NCBI GenBank assembly: GCA_021800535.1
Contig: JAJYYV010000005.1
Coordinates: forward strand, 1 to 64,000
From: a bacterium
GTDB lineage: Bacteria; Ratteibacteria; UBA8468; B48-G9; DTJG01
Reading direction: 5' to 3'
DNA: 64,000 bases
Position 1 is the stretch's first letter. Each line of letters starts with the position of its first letter. Position numbers and translations under genes: made by a program. Shown piece by piece: positions 21,306-30,152 of this stretch. A model generated the notes under the pieces. It searched no databases, had not been told where the DNA came from, and was given only the letters and a program-made list of their open reading frames with translations.

Positions 21306-22406
21306 ATGAATGATAGAACTTTAGAAATAAATATTAATAATATAAAAAATAATATTATAGGTATAAAAAACTGGACAAAAAAATTATTTCTTGCTGTAAT
21401 TAAATGTGATGCATATGGAATGGGAGCAGTTCATTTAAGTAGATATATACAGCAGGAGGTAGACTATTTTGGTGTGGAGACTATAGAAGAAGCTGTACAA
21501 CTAAGAAAAAATAATATTAAAAAACCTATTCTTATTCTTGGACAAACATTACAGGAAGATATTAAATATGCTGATAAGTATAAGGTTGCTATTACTATAG
21601 GTTCTCTGGAATTTTTAAAAGGAATTTCTAAAAAAACAAAAAATTCAATTTCTGTGCATCTCAAATTTGACACAGGTATGGGTAGATTGGGTATAGCCCC
21701 TAAGGATACAGAGAAAATATTGGAAGTCATTCATTCTTCAAAAAATATAAATTTAGAAGGAATTTTTTCTCATCTTGCAACTTCTGAGGACCCGGATAAA
21801 AATTTTGCTTTAGAGCAGATAAATATTTTTAAGAATATTTTAAAAAAATTTCCCGGCCGTAAATATATTACACATATTGCAAATTCCGGAGGAATAATCA
21901 ATCTTCCTGAAAGTTATAAGGATTTTTCCATGGTTCGTTCTGGTTTGCTTCTTTATGGAGTTTATCCGAGTCTTTTTTTAAGAACATTTAAAAAAAAATC
22001 TTTTATTACATCGGCAATTATAGGAAGAGCAAAAGTACTGCTTATAAAGGATATTCCATGTGGAACTTCAGTTGGGTATGGTAGAACATATATATGTAAA
22101 AAAAATATAAAAATTGCCTTGGTAAGTATTGGTTATGGAGATGGTTTAAATAGAAAACTTTCTAATAAGTTTTTTGTAAAAATAAAAAATAAAATTTTAC
22201 CAATAATAGGTAATATATCCATGGACCAGATTATCATTGAAACGCCGCAAAATTTAGATATTAAACCAGGAGATGAATGTATTTTTATTGATGATGAATT
22301 AAATATAGAAAATATATCTCAGATTTGCAAAACTGTTCCACATGAGATATTATGTAATTTAGGAAAAGATAGACTAAAAAAAGTCTATATTATAAATACT
22401 CAGTGA
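21306..22406 (+). CDS. alr: Alanine racemase
   Basis: AVIKCDAYGMGAVHLSRY (PLP lysine), HLKFDTGMGRLGI, VSIGYGDGLNR. Confidence 0.96.
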   Translation: MNDRTLEININNIKNNIIGIKNWTKKLFLAVIKCDAYGMGAVHLSRYIQQEVDYFGVETIEEAVQLRKNNIKKPILILGQTLQEDIKYADKYKVAITIGSLEFLKGISKKTKNSISVHLKFDTGMGRLGIAPKDTEKILEVIHSSKNINLEGIFSHLATSEDPDKNFALEQINIFKNILKKFPGRKYITHIANSGGIINLPESYKDFSMVRSGLLLYGVYPSLFLRTFKKKSFITSAIIGRAKVLLIKDIPCGTSVGYGRTYICKKNIKIALVSIGYGDGLNRKLSNKFFVKIKNKILPIIGNISMDQIIIETPQNLDIKPGDECIFIDDELNIENISQICKTVPHEILCNLGKDRLKKVYIINTQ

Positions 22407-22462
22407 ATATTTACAATTTTGTTTTTTAAAAATTATATGATATAAAATTAAGGGGAGGATTT

Positions 22463-23230
22463 ATGGCAATTATACAAACAAAAGATCTTACAAAAATTTA
22501 TACAATTGGAAGAAATAAAACAGTTGTAGGTTTAAATCATCTTAATTTAACAATAGAAGAAGGTGAATTATTTGGAATTTTAGGCCCTAATGGTTCAGGA
22601 AAAACAACATGTTTAAAACTTCTCCTGGGTACACTTTTTCCAACATCAGGGGAAGCATATATTATGGGGAAAACTCCTTATGATGTAGAAATGAAACAAC
22701 ATGTGGGTTTTCTTCCGGAAAATCCTTATTATTATGAATATCTTACAGGAAAAGAATTGCTTTTATTTTATGGCAAGCTGTTTGATATAGATAAAGAAGT
22801 GCTTAAAGAAAAAATAGAAGAGCTTCTTAAACTTGTTGGTTTGGAAAATACAAAAAAACTTAGTTTAAGACATTATTCAAAAGGTATGCTTGAAAGAATA
22901 GGTCTTGCTGCAAGTTTGATAAATGACCCAAAAATTTTAATTTTGGATGAACCAACAACAGGTTTAGACCCTATAGGGTGTCGGGATACAAGAAATCTTC
23001 TTATTCAATTAAAAGACGCCGGGAAAACAATTCTTTTATCCAGTCATTTCCTTTCTGAAGTGGAAAGAGTATGTACAAGGATAGCTATTTTACATAAAGG
23101 AGTTCTTCTTACTACAGGTAAACTTGATGAATTAATGGATAAATATAAATCAGTAAATCTAGAAGACCTATTTATTAAAACAATTGATGAATATGAAGAA
23201 AAAATACAAACACAAGGAGTTGCACAATGA
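22463..23230 (+). CDS. ABC transporter ATP-binding protein
   Basis: Walker A GPNGSGKT, signature LRHYSKGMLERIGLA, Walker B ILILDEPTTGLD. Confidence 0.95.
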   Translation: MAIIQTKDLTKIYTIGRNKTVVGLNHLNLTIEEGELFGILGPNGSGKTTCLKLLLGTLFPTSGEAYIMGKTPYDVEMKQHVGFLPENPYYYEYLTGKELLLFYGKLFDIDKEVLKEKIEELLKLVGLENTKKLSLRHYSKGMLERIGLAASLINDPKILILDEPTTGLDPIGCRDTRNLLIQLKDAGKTILLSSHFLSEVERVCTRIAILHKGVLLTTGKLDELMDKYKSVNLEDLFIKTIDEYEEKIQTQGVAQ

Positions 23231-23991
23231 AAAAAACATGGATTTTGGCATGGAATACAGTAAGAGAATCTTTTAGAAAAAAAACTACATATATTATTAT
23301 TCTTTTTGCTTTAATTATGATTGCTGCATCAGAATTTTTTGCATTTTTAAGTGCCCAGGAACAAACAAAAATGATAATGGATACAAGTTTTGCAGTAATA
23401 GAATTTTTTGGTTTTTTACTGGCTATGTTTGGTAGTATTACAGCAGTGAGTTCTGAAATTGAAAAAAGAACAATATATACACTTCTTACCAAACCTATTA
23501 CAAGGACAAATTTTATACTTGGAAAATATCTTGGGATGTTTTTTATTCTGCTTATAAATTTTGTTATAATGACAATTTTTTTCCTTTTACTTATCCACTT
23601 TAAAAAAATTCCAATCAATATAGCAATATTTAAAACACTTTTTCTTATATTTATGGAATTACTTGTAATTGCTTCTATCAGTTTGGCGTTGGCAACATTT
23701 ACTTCGGATGCGTTTAATATTATAGCCTCATGTTTTCTTTATATCATCGGGCACCTTACAAGTTATGGAAGACAGGTTATAGAGATGACAAAAAATATTG
23801 TTATAAAAGGACTTGCAGATATGATGTATACAATATTACCTAATTATCAAAATTTTTCAATAAGAGATAAAGTGGTTGTTGGTATCCCTGTTCCATGGCA
23901 GTATGTATTAATTGTTACAGGCTATGGAATTATGTATATAGTAATTGCTTTATTAATAGGAATATACTTTTTCAGGACAAGAGAAATATGA
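23227..23991 (+). CDS. ABC-2 type permease
   Basis: 254 aa, 6 TM pattern, KRTIYTLLTKPITRTNFILGKYLG; coupled to ATPase gene. Confidence 0.85.
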   Translation: MKKTWILAWNTVRESFRKKTTYIIILFALIMIAASEFFAFLSAQEQTKMIMDTSFAVIEFFGFLLAMFGSITAVSSEIEKRTIYTLLTKPITRTNFILGKYLGMFFILLINFVIMTIFFLLLIHFKKIPINIAIFKTLFLIFMELLVIASISLALATFTSDAFNIIASCFLYIIGHLTSYGRQVIEMTKNIVIKGLADMMYTILPNYQNFSIRDKVVVGIPVPWQYVLIVTGYGIMYIVIALLIGIYFFRTREI

Positions 23992-24659
23992 AACAAAAAA
24001 TTTGGCCGATTTTGTTAATAGCCATTCTTCTGTTTATACCATTGGGCTTTATACAGAACCAGATTAATTACGAAACAGTTGCTGATAATCTTCAGACAAA
24101 TCTTGTTCTTATGCCTGGAGAAGCCGGAGATATGGTTTTAGCCGGATTTAAAGGGATTGCAGCTGATCTTTTATGGATAAATGTTGAAAATTATTGGCAT
24201 AGAGGCGAACATTTTAAAATGATACCTTTGTTTTATATGGTTACATTACTTCAGCCTCATTGGATTTTAGCCTGGTCTTTGGGAGGTTGGCATATGGCTT
24301 ATAATGTTCCTGCCGGTGTTAAAAATATTCAGGGGAAATATTATTGGTATCAGCAAGGTATACAATTCTTAAAAAAAGGGGTTTCATATAATTCTAGTAG
24401 GTATGATTTATATTTTGAAACAGGATGGACCTATTATAATAAAGGAGAAGATTATTCAAATGCAGTAAAATATCTTAAACAGGCTGTTATATATCCTGGC
24501 CCGGATTATGTGAAAGATGTTTTAGCCCATGCTTATGAAAAGGATGGGCATATCAATCAGGCTATAAAAGAATGGAAAAAACTACTGCATACAGATTTTA
24601 AAGGTGTTGCCAAAAGAATGATATATGACCTTAATACACGCGGATGGGCCACCCCATAA
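23988..24659 (+). CDS. Membrane-anchored TPR-like protein
   Basis: Start MKQKIWPILLIA overlaps the permease stop (ATGA); N-terminal TM; C-terminal TPR-like YFETGWTYYNKGEDYSNAVKYLKQAVIYP. Confidence 0.7.
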   Translation: MKQKIWPILLIAILLFIPLGFIQNQINYETVADNLQTNLVLMPGEAGDMVLAGFKGIAADLLWINVENYWHRGEHFKMIPLFYMVTLLQPHWILAWSLGGWHMAYNVPAGVKNIQGKYYWYQQGIQFLKKGVSYNSSRYDLYFETGWTYYNKGEDYSNAVKYLKQAVIYPGPDYVKDVLAHAYEKDGHINQAIKEWKKLLHTDFKGVAKRMIYDLNTRGWATP

Positions 24660-24774
24660 TTGAATCCATCCAGATATCATCGTTGGTTTCGTCGTCAGCT
24701 TCGTCAATATACATTTATCGTATGTTTCCTTGCTTCCTTCTCCCCGCCTTGTTATCTGGCGAATTCAATTATGG
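24654..24774. repeat. Intergenic structured repeat, copy 2
   Basis: Arms CCATAATTGAATCCATCCAGATA (24654-24676) and TATCTGGCGAATTCAATTATGG (24753-24774) form inverted repeats; core similar to 967-1080. Confidence 0.8.
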
Positions 24775-24807
24775 TATATCCAATGTTGTTTTACTCTCTG
24801 GATAAAA

Positions 24808-25698
24808 TTATTTCTGGGAAAGATAAGAAATTATTTTATATGCTAACTTTGCTGAAAAGAAAGAAGAAGTGCTATAAGGATGTTTAGGCGCAAGTTCAAC
24901 AATATCAACTCCTACTACATTTTTTGAGATAATAAGCCTTCTTATAAATTTTAAACAGGAATACCAATTCAGTCCTCCAGGTTCCGGTGTTCCTACTTCA
25001 GGAACAATAGCCGGGTCAAAAACATCAAGGTCAATAGTTAAATAATAATTGCCGTCAGGAATATTATTGGCAAAATTTTCCAAAGGTTTATCATGAATGT
25101 TTATATCAAAAAACATATGATTTAATTTACTTTCTGAAATAAATTCAAATTCTTCTTTTGATAAACTTCTTATTCCAAAACTAAATACTTCACATCCTGA
25201 TTCTACGATTCTTCTAATAACACAAGCATGGTTATATTTACTACCCTCATAAGATTTTCTCATATCAGCATGTGCGTCAAGATGTATGACTTTAAGGTCA
25301 GGATAAAATATTCTATGTTTTTGGATTAAAGGGACACTGATTGAATGTTCACCACCAAGACTTATAATAAATTTTTTATCTTCAAGATATTTTTGTACTG
25401 AAATTTCTATTTTTCTAAACATTTGGGGAACAGAATTGCTTTCAATAGATATTTCAGGTAATGTAAAGATTCCCACCTGTTTATAAGGTTCAGATTTAAT
25501 TTCTTCATCAAAAAGTTCTAAATATCTGGAAGAAAGGATTATTCCTTCAGGGCCAAATCTGGTTCCTCTGCCAAATGAAACTGTTGCTTCATAAGGTATA
25601 GGTAAAATAAGAAATTTTGATTCTTCATAAGGAGGATTTTGCATTCCTAAAAAAGTATATGTGAAAGTTTCATTCATTTTATATTTTTTAAAATACAA
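24808..25698 (-). CDS. speB: Agmatinase (arginase/ureohydrolase family)
   Basis: [50 protein letters not shown]. Confidence 0.93.
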   Translation of the reverse strand: MYFKKYKMNETFTYTFLGMQNPPYEESKFLILPIPYEATVSFGRGTRFGPEGIILSSRYLELFDEEIKSEPYKQVGIFTLPEISIESNSVPQMFRKIEISVQKYLEDKKFIISLGGEHSISVPLIQKHRIFYPDLKVIHLDAHADMRKSYEGSKYNHACVIRRIVESGCEVFSFGIRSLSKEEFEFISESKLNHMFFDINIHDKPLENFANNIPDGNYYLTIDLDVFDPAIVPEVGTPEPGGLNWYSCLKFIRRLIISKNVVGVDIVELAPKHPYSTSSFFSAKLAYKIISYLSQK

Positions 25699-26236
25699 AG
25701 ACAGCAGATGCGATTACAGTAGTCCATAAACCATTTTTATCGCCAATAGCAGATTGTGTAATATTAGTTGTTTTGATTATCTGTGAAGACATTCTCCAGA
25801 TTTGTTTTTTTTCATCATATGATGAATTTGGGTCAAATTCAACACCAAGAATTGTTGCTAACATTGTAGCGGCTAAATCTTCTGCATAATCACCTGCTTT
25901 TTCTTCTGTTTCTCCAAAACTTTCATGTTCAGATAGATAGCCATATTGATTTGTATCTTTGGGAATAGCAAGACCTACTGAAGAAGTAATAAGCCTATGA
26001 GGTTCATTTGTTGAATTTCTACTCATAACAACAAATATAATCTGACCTGGTCTTAAAAGTGAAAGTCCTTCTGTTTTTGAAATAAGTTTACAATTTGGAG
26101 GGAAAATAGAAGATATTGATACAAGATTAAATTGAGCAATATTTGCATTTCTTAATGCTCTTTCAAAACTTGTCAGCTTTTCCCTGTCTTTACCAACCCC
26201 TTTTGTAAGAAAAACTTTTTTAGGAACTGTTTCCAT
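25688..26236 (-). CDS. pdaD: Pyruvoyl-dependent arginine decarboxylase
   Basis: [49 protein letters not shown] (pyruvoyl-type), adjacent agmatinase. Confidence 0.92.
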   Translation of the reverse strand: METVPKKVFLTKGVGKDREKLTSFERALRNANIAQFNLVSISSIFPPNCKLISKTEGLSLLRPGQIIFVVMSRNSTNEPHRLITSSVGLAIPKDTNQYGYLSEHESFGETEEKAGDYAEDLAATMLATILGVEFDPNSSYDEKKQIWRMSSQIIKTTNITQSAIGDKNGLWTTVIASAVFVF

Positions 26237-26340
26237 TTTTATAAATTAAAACACTAAAAAATTTTTTGTCAAAAAAATTTTTACAAAGTAAGATAGATAA
26301 AATAGAAATGTGAAATAATGTAAAAGGAGAAAAGAGAGAG

Positions 26341-27426
26341 ATGGAATATAAAAAAAACTTTGAAGAGATTATACCTTATTATGAAGCATTTTGGAATTGT
26401 GAGATTTTAAATAAACCTGCATTTTTAATAACAGCACCCGGAAATAAACATTACCAATATAAATTTAACTGGAGTTGTTGGGACCCAAAAAATGTTTTTA
26501 ATTATTCATCTGAACAAATTTTGGATGCATTTGAAGATAGTATTAACAATACATTTTTTGGCGGACTTGCTATTCCATTTTTTTGGCCTAATTTTGGACC
26601 TGATGTTTTTTCAGGATTTCTTGGTACTCCAATAAAATTTTCTGAAGATTCCCAGGGAACTTCATGGATTGATTGGTCTTTTAATGCTTTGAAATCTTAT
26701 GATGATTTATCCTGTCTTTCAATCAAAGAAGAAAATCCTTTTTATAAAAAGAATATAGAACTGATAAAAATGGCTGTTGAAAGGGCTCATGGAAAATTTA
26801 TAGTAGGGGCTACAGACCTTCATGGAGGATTTGATTCTCTGTCTGTTTTAAGAAATGGACCTGATAAAGCCTGTCTGGATGTTATAGAAAATGCAGATGG
26901 AGTAAAATCTGCTATGAGAAAACTTTTTGATGTCTGGAAAAAAATATATGATGATTACTATGATATAGTTAAAGACAAGCAAAAAGGAACAACTTCATGG
27001 ATAAATATATGGAATCCATCTGGTAAAATGTATCCTGTGCAGAGTGATCTTTCATGTCTTGTTTCCTCATCAACATATAAAGAATCTTTACTTGAAGAAA
27101 TTTTATCCGAGATTGAATATTTAGATTATTCTATTTATCATTTAGATGGCGTTGAAGCTCTTCAGCATCTTGATATCCTTCTTGATATTTCCAGATTAAA
27201 TGCAATTCAATGGGTGCGGGGTGCCCGTTTTGATTCTGAAAGTATAGAAAAGTGGTTTCCTTTATATAAAAAAATACAGGAGAAGAAAAAATCTATTGTT
27301 GTATATCCCAAAATAAATGAAATAGACCTTGTTCTAAAAAATCTAAAACCAGAAGGTTTATTTATACAAATGCATGTTTCTTCTGAAGAAGAAGCAAAAC
27401 AAATAATGAAAAAAGTAGGTTGGTGA
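26341..27426 (+). CDS. Uroporphyrinogen decarboxylase superfamily-like protein of unknown function
   Basis: 361 aa; overall organisation resembles UROD/MtaA-like barrels (IYHLDGVEALQHLDILLDISRLNAIQWVRGA). Confidence 0.5.
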   Translation: MEYKKNFEEIIPYYEAFWNCEILNKPAFLITAPGNKHYQYKFNWSCWDPKNVFNYSSEQILDAFEDSINNTFFGGLAIPFFWPNFGPDVFSGFLGTPIKFSEDSQGTSWIDWSFNALKSYDDLSCLSIKEENPFYKKNIELIKMAVERAHGKFIVGATDLHGGFDSLSVLRNGPDKACLDVIENADGVKSAMRKLFDVWKKIYDDYYDIVKDKQKGTTSWINIWNPSGKMYPVQSDLSCLVSSSTYKESLLEEILSEIEYLDYSIYHLDGVEALQHLDILLDISRLNAIQWVRGARFDSESIEKWFPLYKKIQEKKKSIVVYPKINEIDLVLKNLKPEGLFIQMHVSSEEEAKQIMKKVGW

Positions 27427-27524
27427 TAAAACTTTGTTGTTTTTGAGTCAAAATTTAAAATTAGGAGATTTTGATAATTTTTTTTGACAGAAAATAATTA
27501 AAAGAAATAAAATAAAAATATAAA

Positions 27525-27755
27525 AACCCATCTCAATGGTTTGCAGGAAAATTTCTTGGGGAAAAGGAAGGTAGAAGTCTATCTAAAATATGTGCTGATA
27601 AGATGCAAATTACCGTATCTAAATGTCATTTCCTATTGTTTATTGGTTTATCAATTACTTTTTTAATTTTCACAAAAGTTGAAATAAATCATCTAAAAAA
27701 AATATGTAATAAAATTCCCCAAATAGAAAAATTGGCAAAACTTGGGGATAATTAA
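27525..27755 (+). pseudogene. Start-less ORF fragment, possible gene remnant
   Basis: 77 codons without stop: NPSQWFAGKFLGEKEGRSLSKICADKMQITVSKCHF...; no start codon upstream in frame; lies in otherwise non-coding 27430-28180. Confidence 0.25.
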
Positions 27756-28181
27756 ATAAATACAAGTAAAACACTTAAAACACTGCGTAATTTTACTCGT
27801 CTATTTATAGTAATCTATTAGCCCAAAAAGTAACTTATCCTGAAAAACGCTTGACACATCAACAATATAACCAAAATTTTTCTGACATAATTCCAACAAC
27901 AAAAAGTCAATCAACAAGTAAATCATACAAGAACAATGGGTATAATTAAACAAATGGGTCAATCTATACATTTATGGCAAAAGTTCCACGAAAAAGTAAA
28001 AAAGTGTATAAAAATTCAAAAAGCAACTCTATTTGAACAGAAAAACGGGGTATGAAGAAGTGTTTAATTAGGGTATAATCTATTTGGACACTTTTAAAAA
28101 GTAGAAAATTTGCGGGGAATAAAATTCGAGGTGTTTTACTCCTAAATATGTATTTTTACCCAATATAATAAAAAAAATACG

Positions 28182-29018
28182 ATGGGCAAAAGACAAATTA
28201 AACATTTGAAAACAAAATATATCGCAAACAATATTACTTTATACTTCCATCCTGAGGATCATGAAACGGCAAATATAGTTGAATCAGCATGTTTACGGAG
28301 TATTTCCATTATTAAAGAAACATGGCACCTTTCTTTATCCAAACGATGTTGTATTTATATAATGACTTCTTGGATCCGTTTTATTTTTCAATTTGCACCT
28401 TGGTATGTAAGAATTTATTATGTTTTCTATTATTTCTCTTGGGCTGAACATTTTAGAAAGATTTGGCCTGATATTGGAGGATGGACATTAAATTATGCAA
28501 CTCGAACTGTAATTGGCATAAAATCTCCACGATTGAGAGATATAAAAGATATAAATTTTAATATTGGGAAGATTATTTTTACACCAGAATCTGACATTAA
28601 CAAACACATTCAACATATTGTTTGTCATGAAATGACTCATGCATTTTGCGCTTCACTAAAACTTCCTATGTGGTTAAATGAAGGAATTGCTATGATTACT
28701 GTTGACAAATTCTTTGAAAAAATGACCGTAGCAAAAAAACCCTTAGAAGTCATGAGCATGTTTTCACAGAAAAATCGAATTGCAGGATATAAAAATTTGA
28801 TATATATGAAACCCGAAGAAGTGGCTTATAATTACCTGCACGGTTATTGGATTACTCGCTATCTCATGGAAACACAACCAGAGTTATTGATGGAAATTCT
28901 TAGTAAAAAAATAAATGAATGGGTTCTATATAGTAAACTTACTTTATCTTTGAATATCAGTCAAAAAAATTTTTGGCAAGATATAGATAATAAAGTCACA
29001 AAATATTTCAGTTATTAA
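28182..29018 (+). CDS. HExxH zinc metallopeptidase-like protein (gluzincin-like)
   Basis: HIVCHEMTHAFCASLKLPMWLNEGIAMI: HEMTH plus downstream NE motif. Confidence 0.65.
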   Translation: MGKRQIKHLKTKYIANNITLYFHPEDHETANIVESACLRSISIIKETWHLSLSKRCCIYIMTSWIRFIFQFAPWYVRIYYVFYYFSWAEHFRKIWPDIGGWTLNYATRTVIGIKSPRLRDIKDINFNIGKIIFTPESDINKHIQHIVCHEMTHAFCASLKLPMWLNEGIAMITVDKFFEKMTVAKKPLEVMSMFSQKNRIAGYKNLIYMKPEEVAYNYLHGYWITRYLMETQPELLMEILSKKINEWVLYSKLTLSLNISQKNFWQDIDNKVTKYFSY

Positions 29019-29021
29019 AAA

Positions 29022-29621
29022 ATGTTAAAAAAAATATTATTAAAATGGCAATTTTGGTTATTAGTTTTATCAGGAGTTTTATGTATTTTAATCTTACAAG
29101 ATTTTTTTATACAAAGAGAATTAAAAACGGAAAACAAATTCTTATGGTTTTTTTCAGAATATTTATGTACTCAACTTGCGAATAAAGGACATCTTGATTA
29201 TGGTACAAAACTTAATTTAGCCTTTTTAGTGGGTGAGCAAAATCTTCCCTTATCTCTTCAAGAATATAAAAATCTTATTAAAGAAAACCCAAAAAATGCT
29301 GAAGTTTATTATCTTTTATCCTCAAACTATTTTATGAAAAAATCTTTTGGAGAGGCAATTAAAGAAATTCATAAGGCTATAGAGTTAGAACCTTCTAACC
29401 CTCAATATAGATTTGCCTTAGGGTTTTTTTATGAAAAAAATGGAGATTTAAAAAATGCTTTGAAGTCATATAAAAAAGCCTTAGAAATTTATCCTAAAAA
29501 TGGTATATATCAAAATGTTGATATGGAAAGTTGGTTTCCAAAACAAATAATTAAAAGTGCATATCTTAGAGTTTCAAAACAATTACAGGTTTTTTCTCCC
29601 TTGAATGACAATGAACCCTAG
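29022..29621 (+). CDS. Membrane-anchored TPR protein
   Basis: N-terminal TM (FWLLVLSGVLCILIL), TPR repeats AEVYYLLSSNYFMKKSFGEAIKEIHKAIELEPSNPQYRFALGFFYEKNGDLKNALKSYKKALEIYP. Confidence 0.75.
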   Translation: MLKKILLKWQFWLLVLSGVLCILILQDFFIQRELKTENKFLWFFSEYLCTQLANKGHLDYGTKLNLAFLVGEQNLPLSLQEYKNLIKENPKNAEVYYLLSSNYFMKKSFGEAIKEIHKAIELEPSNPQYRFALGFFYEKNGDLKNALKSYKKALEIYPKNGIYQNVDMESWFPKQIIKSAYLRVSKQLQVFSPLNDNEP

Positions 29622-29856
29622 CCCTTCAGGGGAGAGAGATTGGATGAGGGGTGATAATAACCTTGTGCCCGGGACATGGATTACAACCTATACATACGAC
29701 TACAATAACCTTTTAACAGAAATATCCACCACACAGCATGGTGGATACCCTACAAAATGGGTACAATTCCTGAACAACAAGACAGAAATATTCCGCAACT
29801 GCAATTGTGAACAAAAAGAGTATATAAGAAAAATGTGAGAGGACAAGTAAGCCAAA

Positions 29857-30048
29857 ATGAAGGCTTATGATAAAGGAATAAAAGAAGGGTTTGAAGATTA
29901 TGCATATCATATAAAATCACAAGGATTTACAGCAGATATAAATACTAACTTAATAGAGCGATTTCTCGGAACAATAAAAGAAAGAACTAAAACAACAAGA
30001 GGATTTAAGTCTTGGCAAACAGCAGAAATAATACTTGAGAGATTTCAA
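29857..30048 (+). pseudogene. Truncated DDE-type transposase fragment
   Basis: KAYDKGIKEGFEDYAYHIKSQGFTADINTNLIERFLGTIKERTKTTRGFKSWQTAEIILERFQ resembles the C-terminal DDE region of transposases; plausible homology ends at ERFQ, ~30 bp before tRNA-Val. Confidence 0.65.
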
Positions 30049-30077
30049 TCCTGCACTTCTTATAGAGATTGCTATAC

Positions 30078-30150
30078 TGGGCGGTGCAGGATTTGAACCT
30101 GCGGCCTCTTCCGTGTGAGGGAAGCGCTCTTGCCGCTGAGCCAACCGCCC
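30078..30150 (-). tRNA. tRNA-Val(CAC)
   Basis: Minus-strand GGGCGGTTGGCTCAGCGGCAAGAGCGCTTCCCTCACACGGAAGAGGCCGCAGGTTCAAATCCTGCACCGCCCA: full cloverleaf, 7-nt anticodon loop CTCACAC; CCA not encoded. Confidence 0.95.
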
Positions 30151-30152
30151 TT

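Noticed and set aside
24660-24887. 75-aa ORF MNPSRYHRWFRRQLRQ...
   Set aside because: Lies on the structured intergenic repeat and antisense to the speB end; no protein-like conservation expected.
29605-29838. 77-aa ORF as a Rhs/YD-repeat gene
   Set aside because: Only a ~20-aa YD-like stretch flanked by unrelated sequence; treated as debris.
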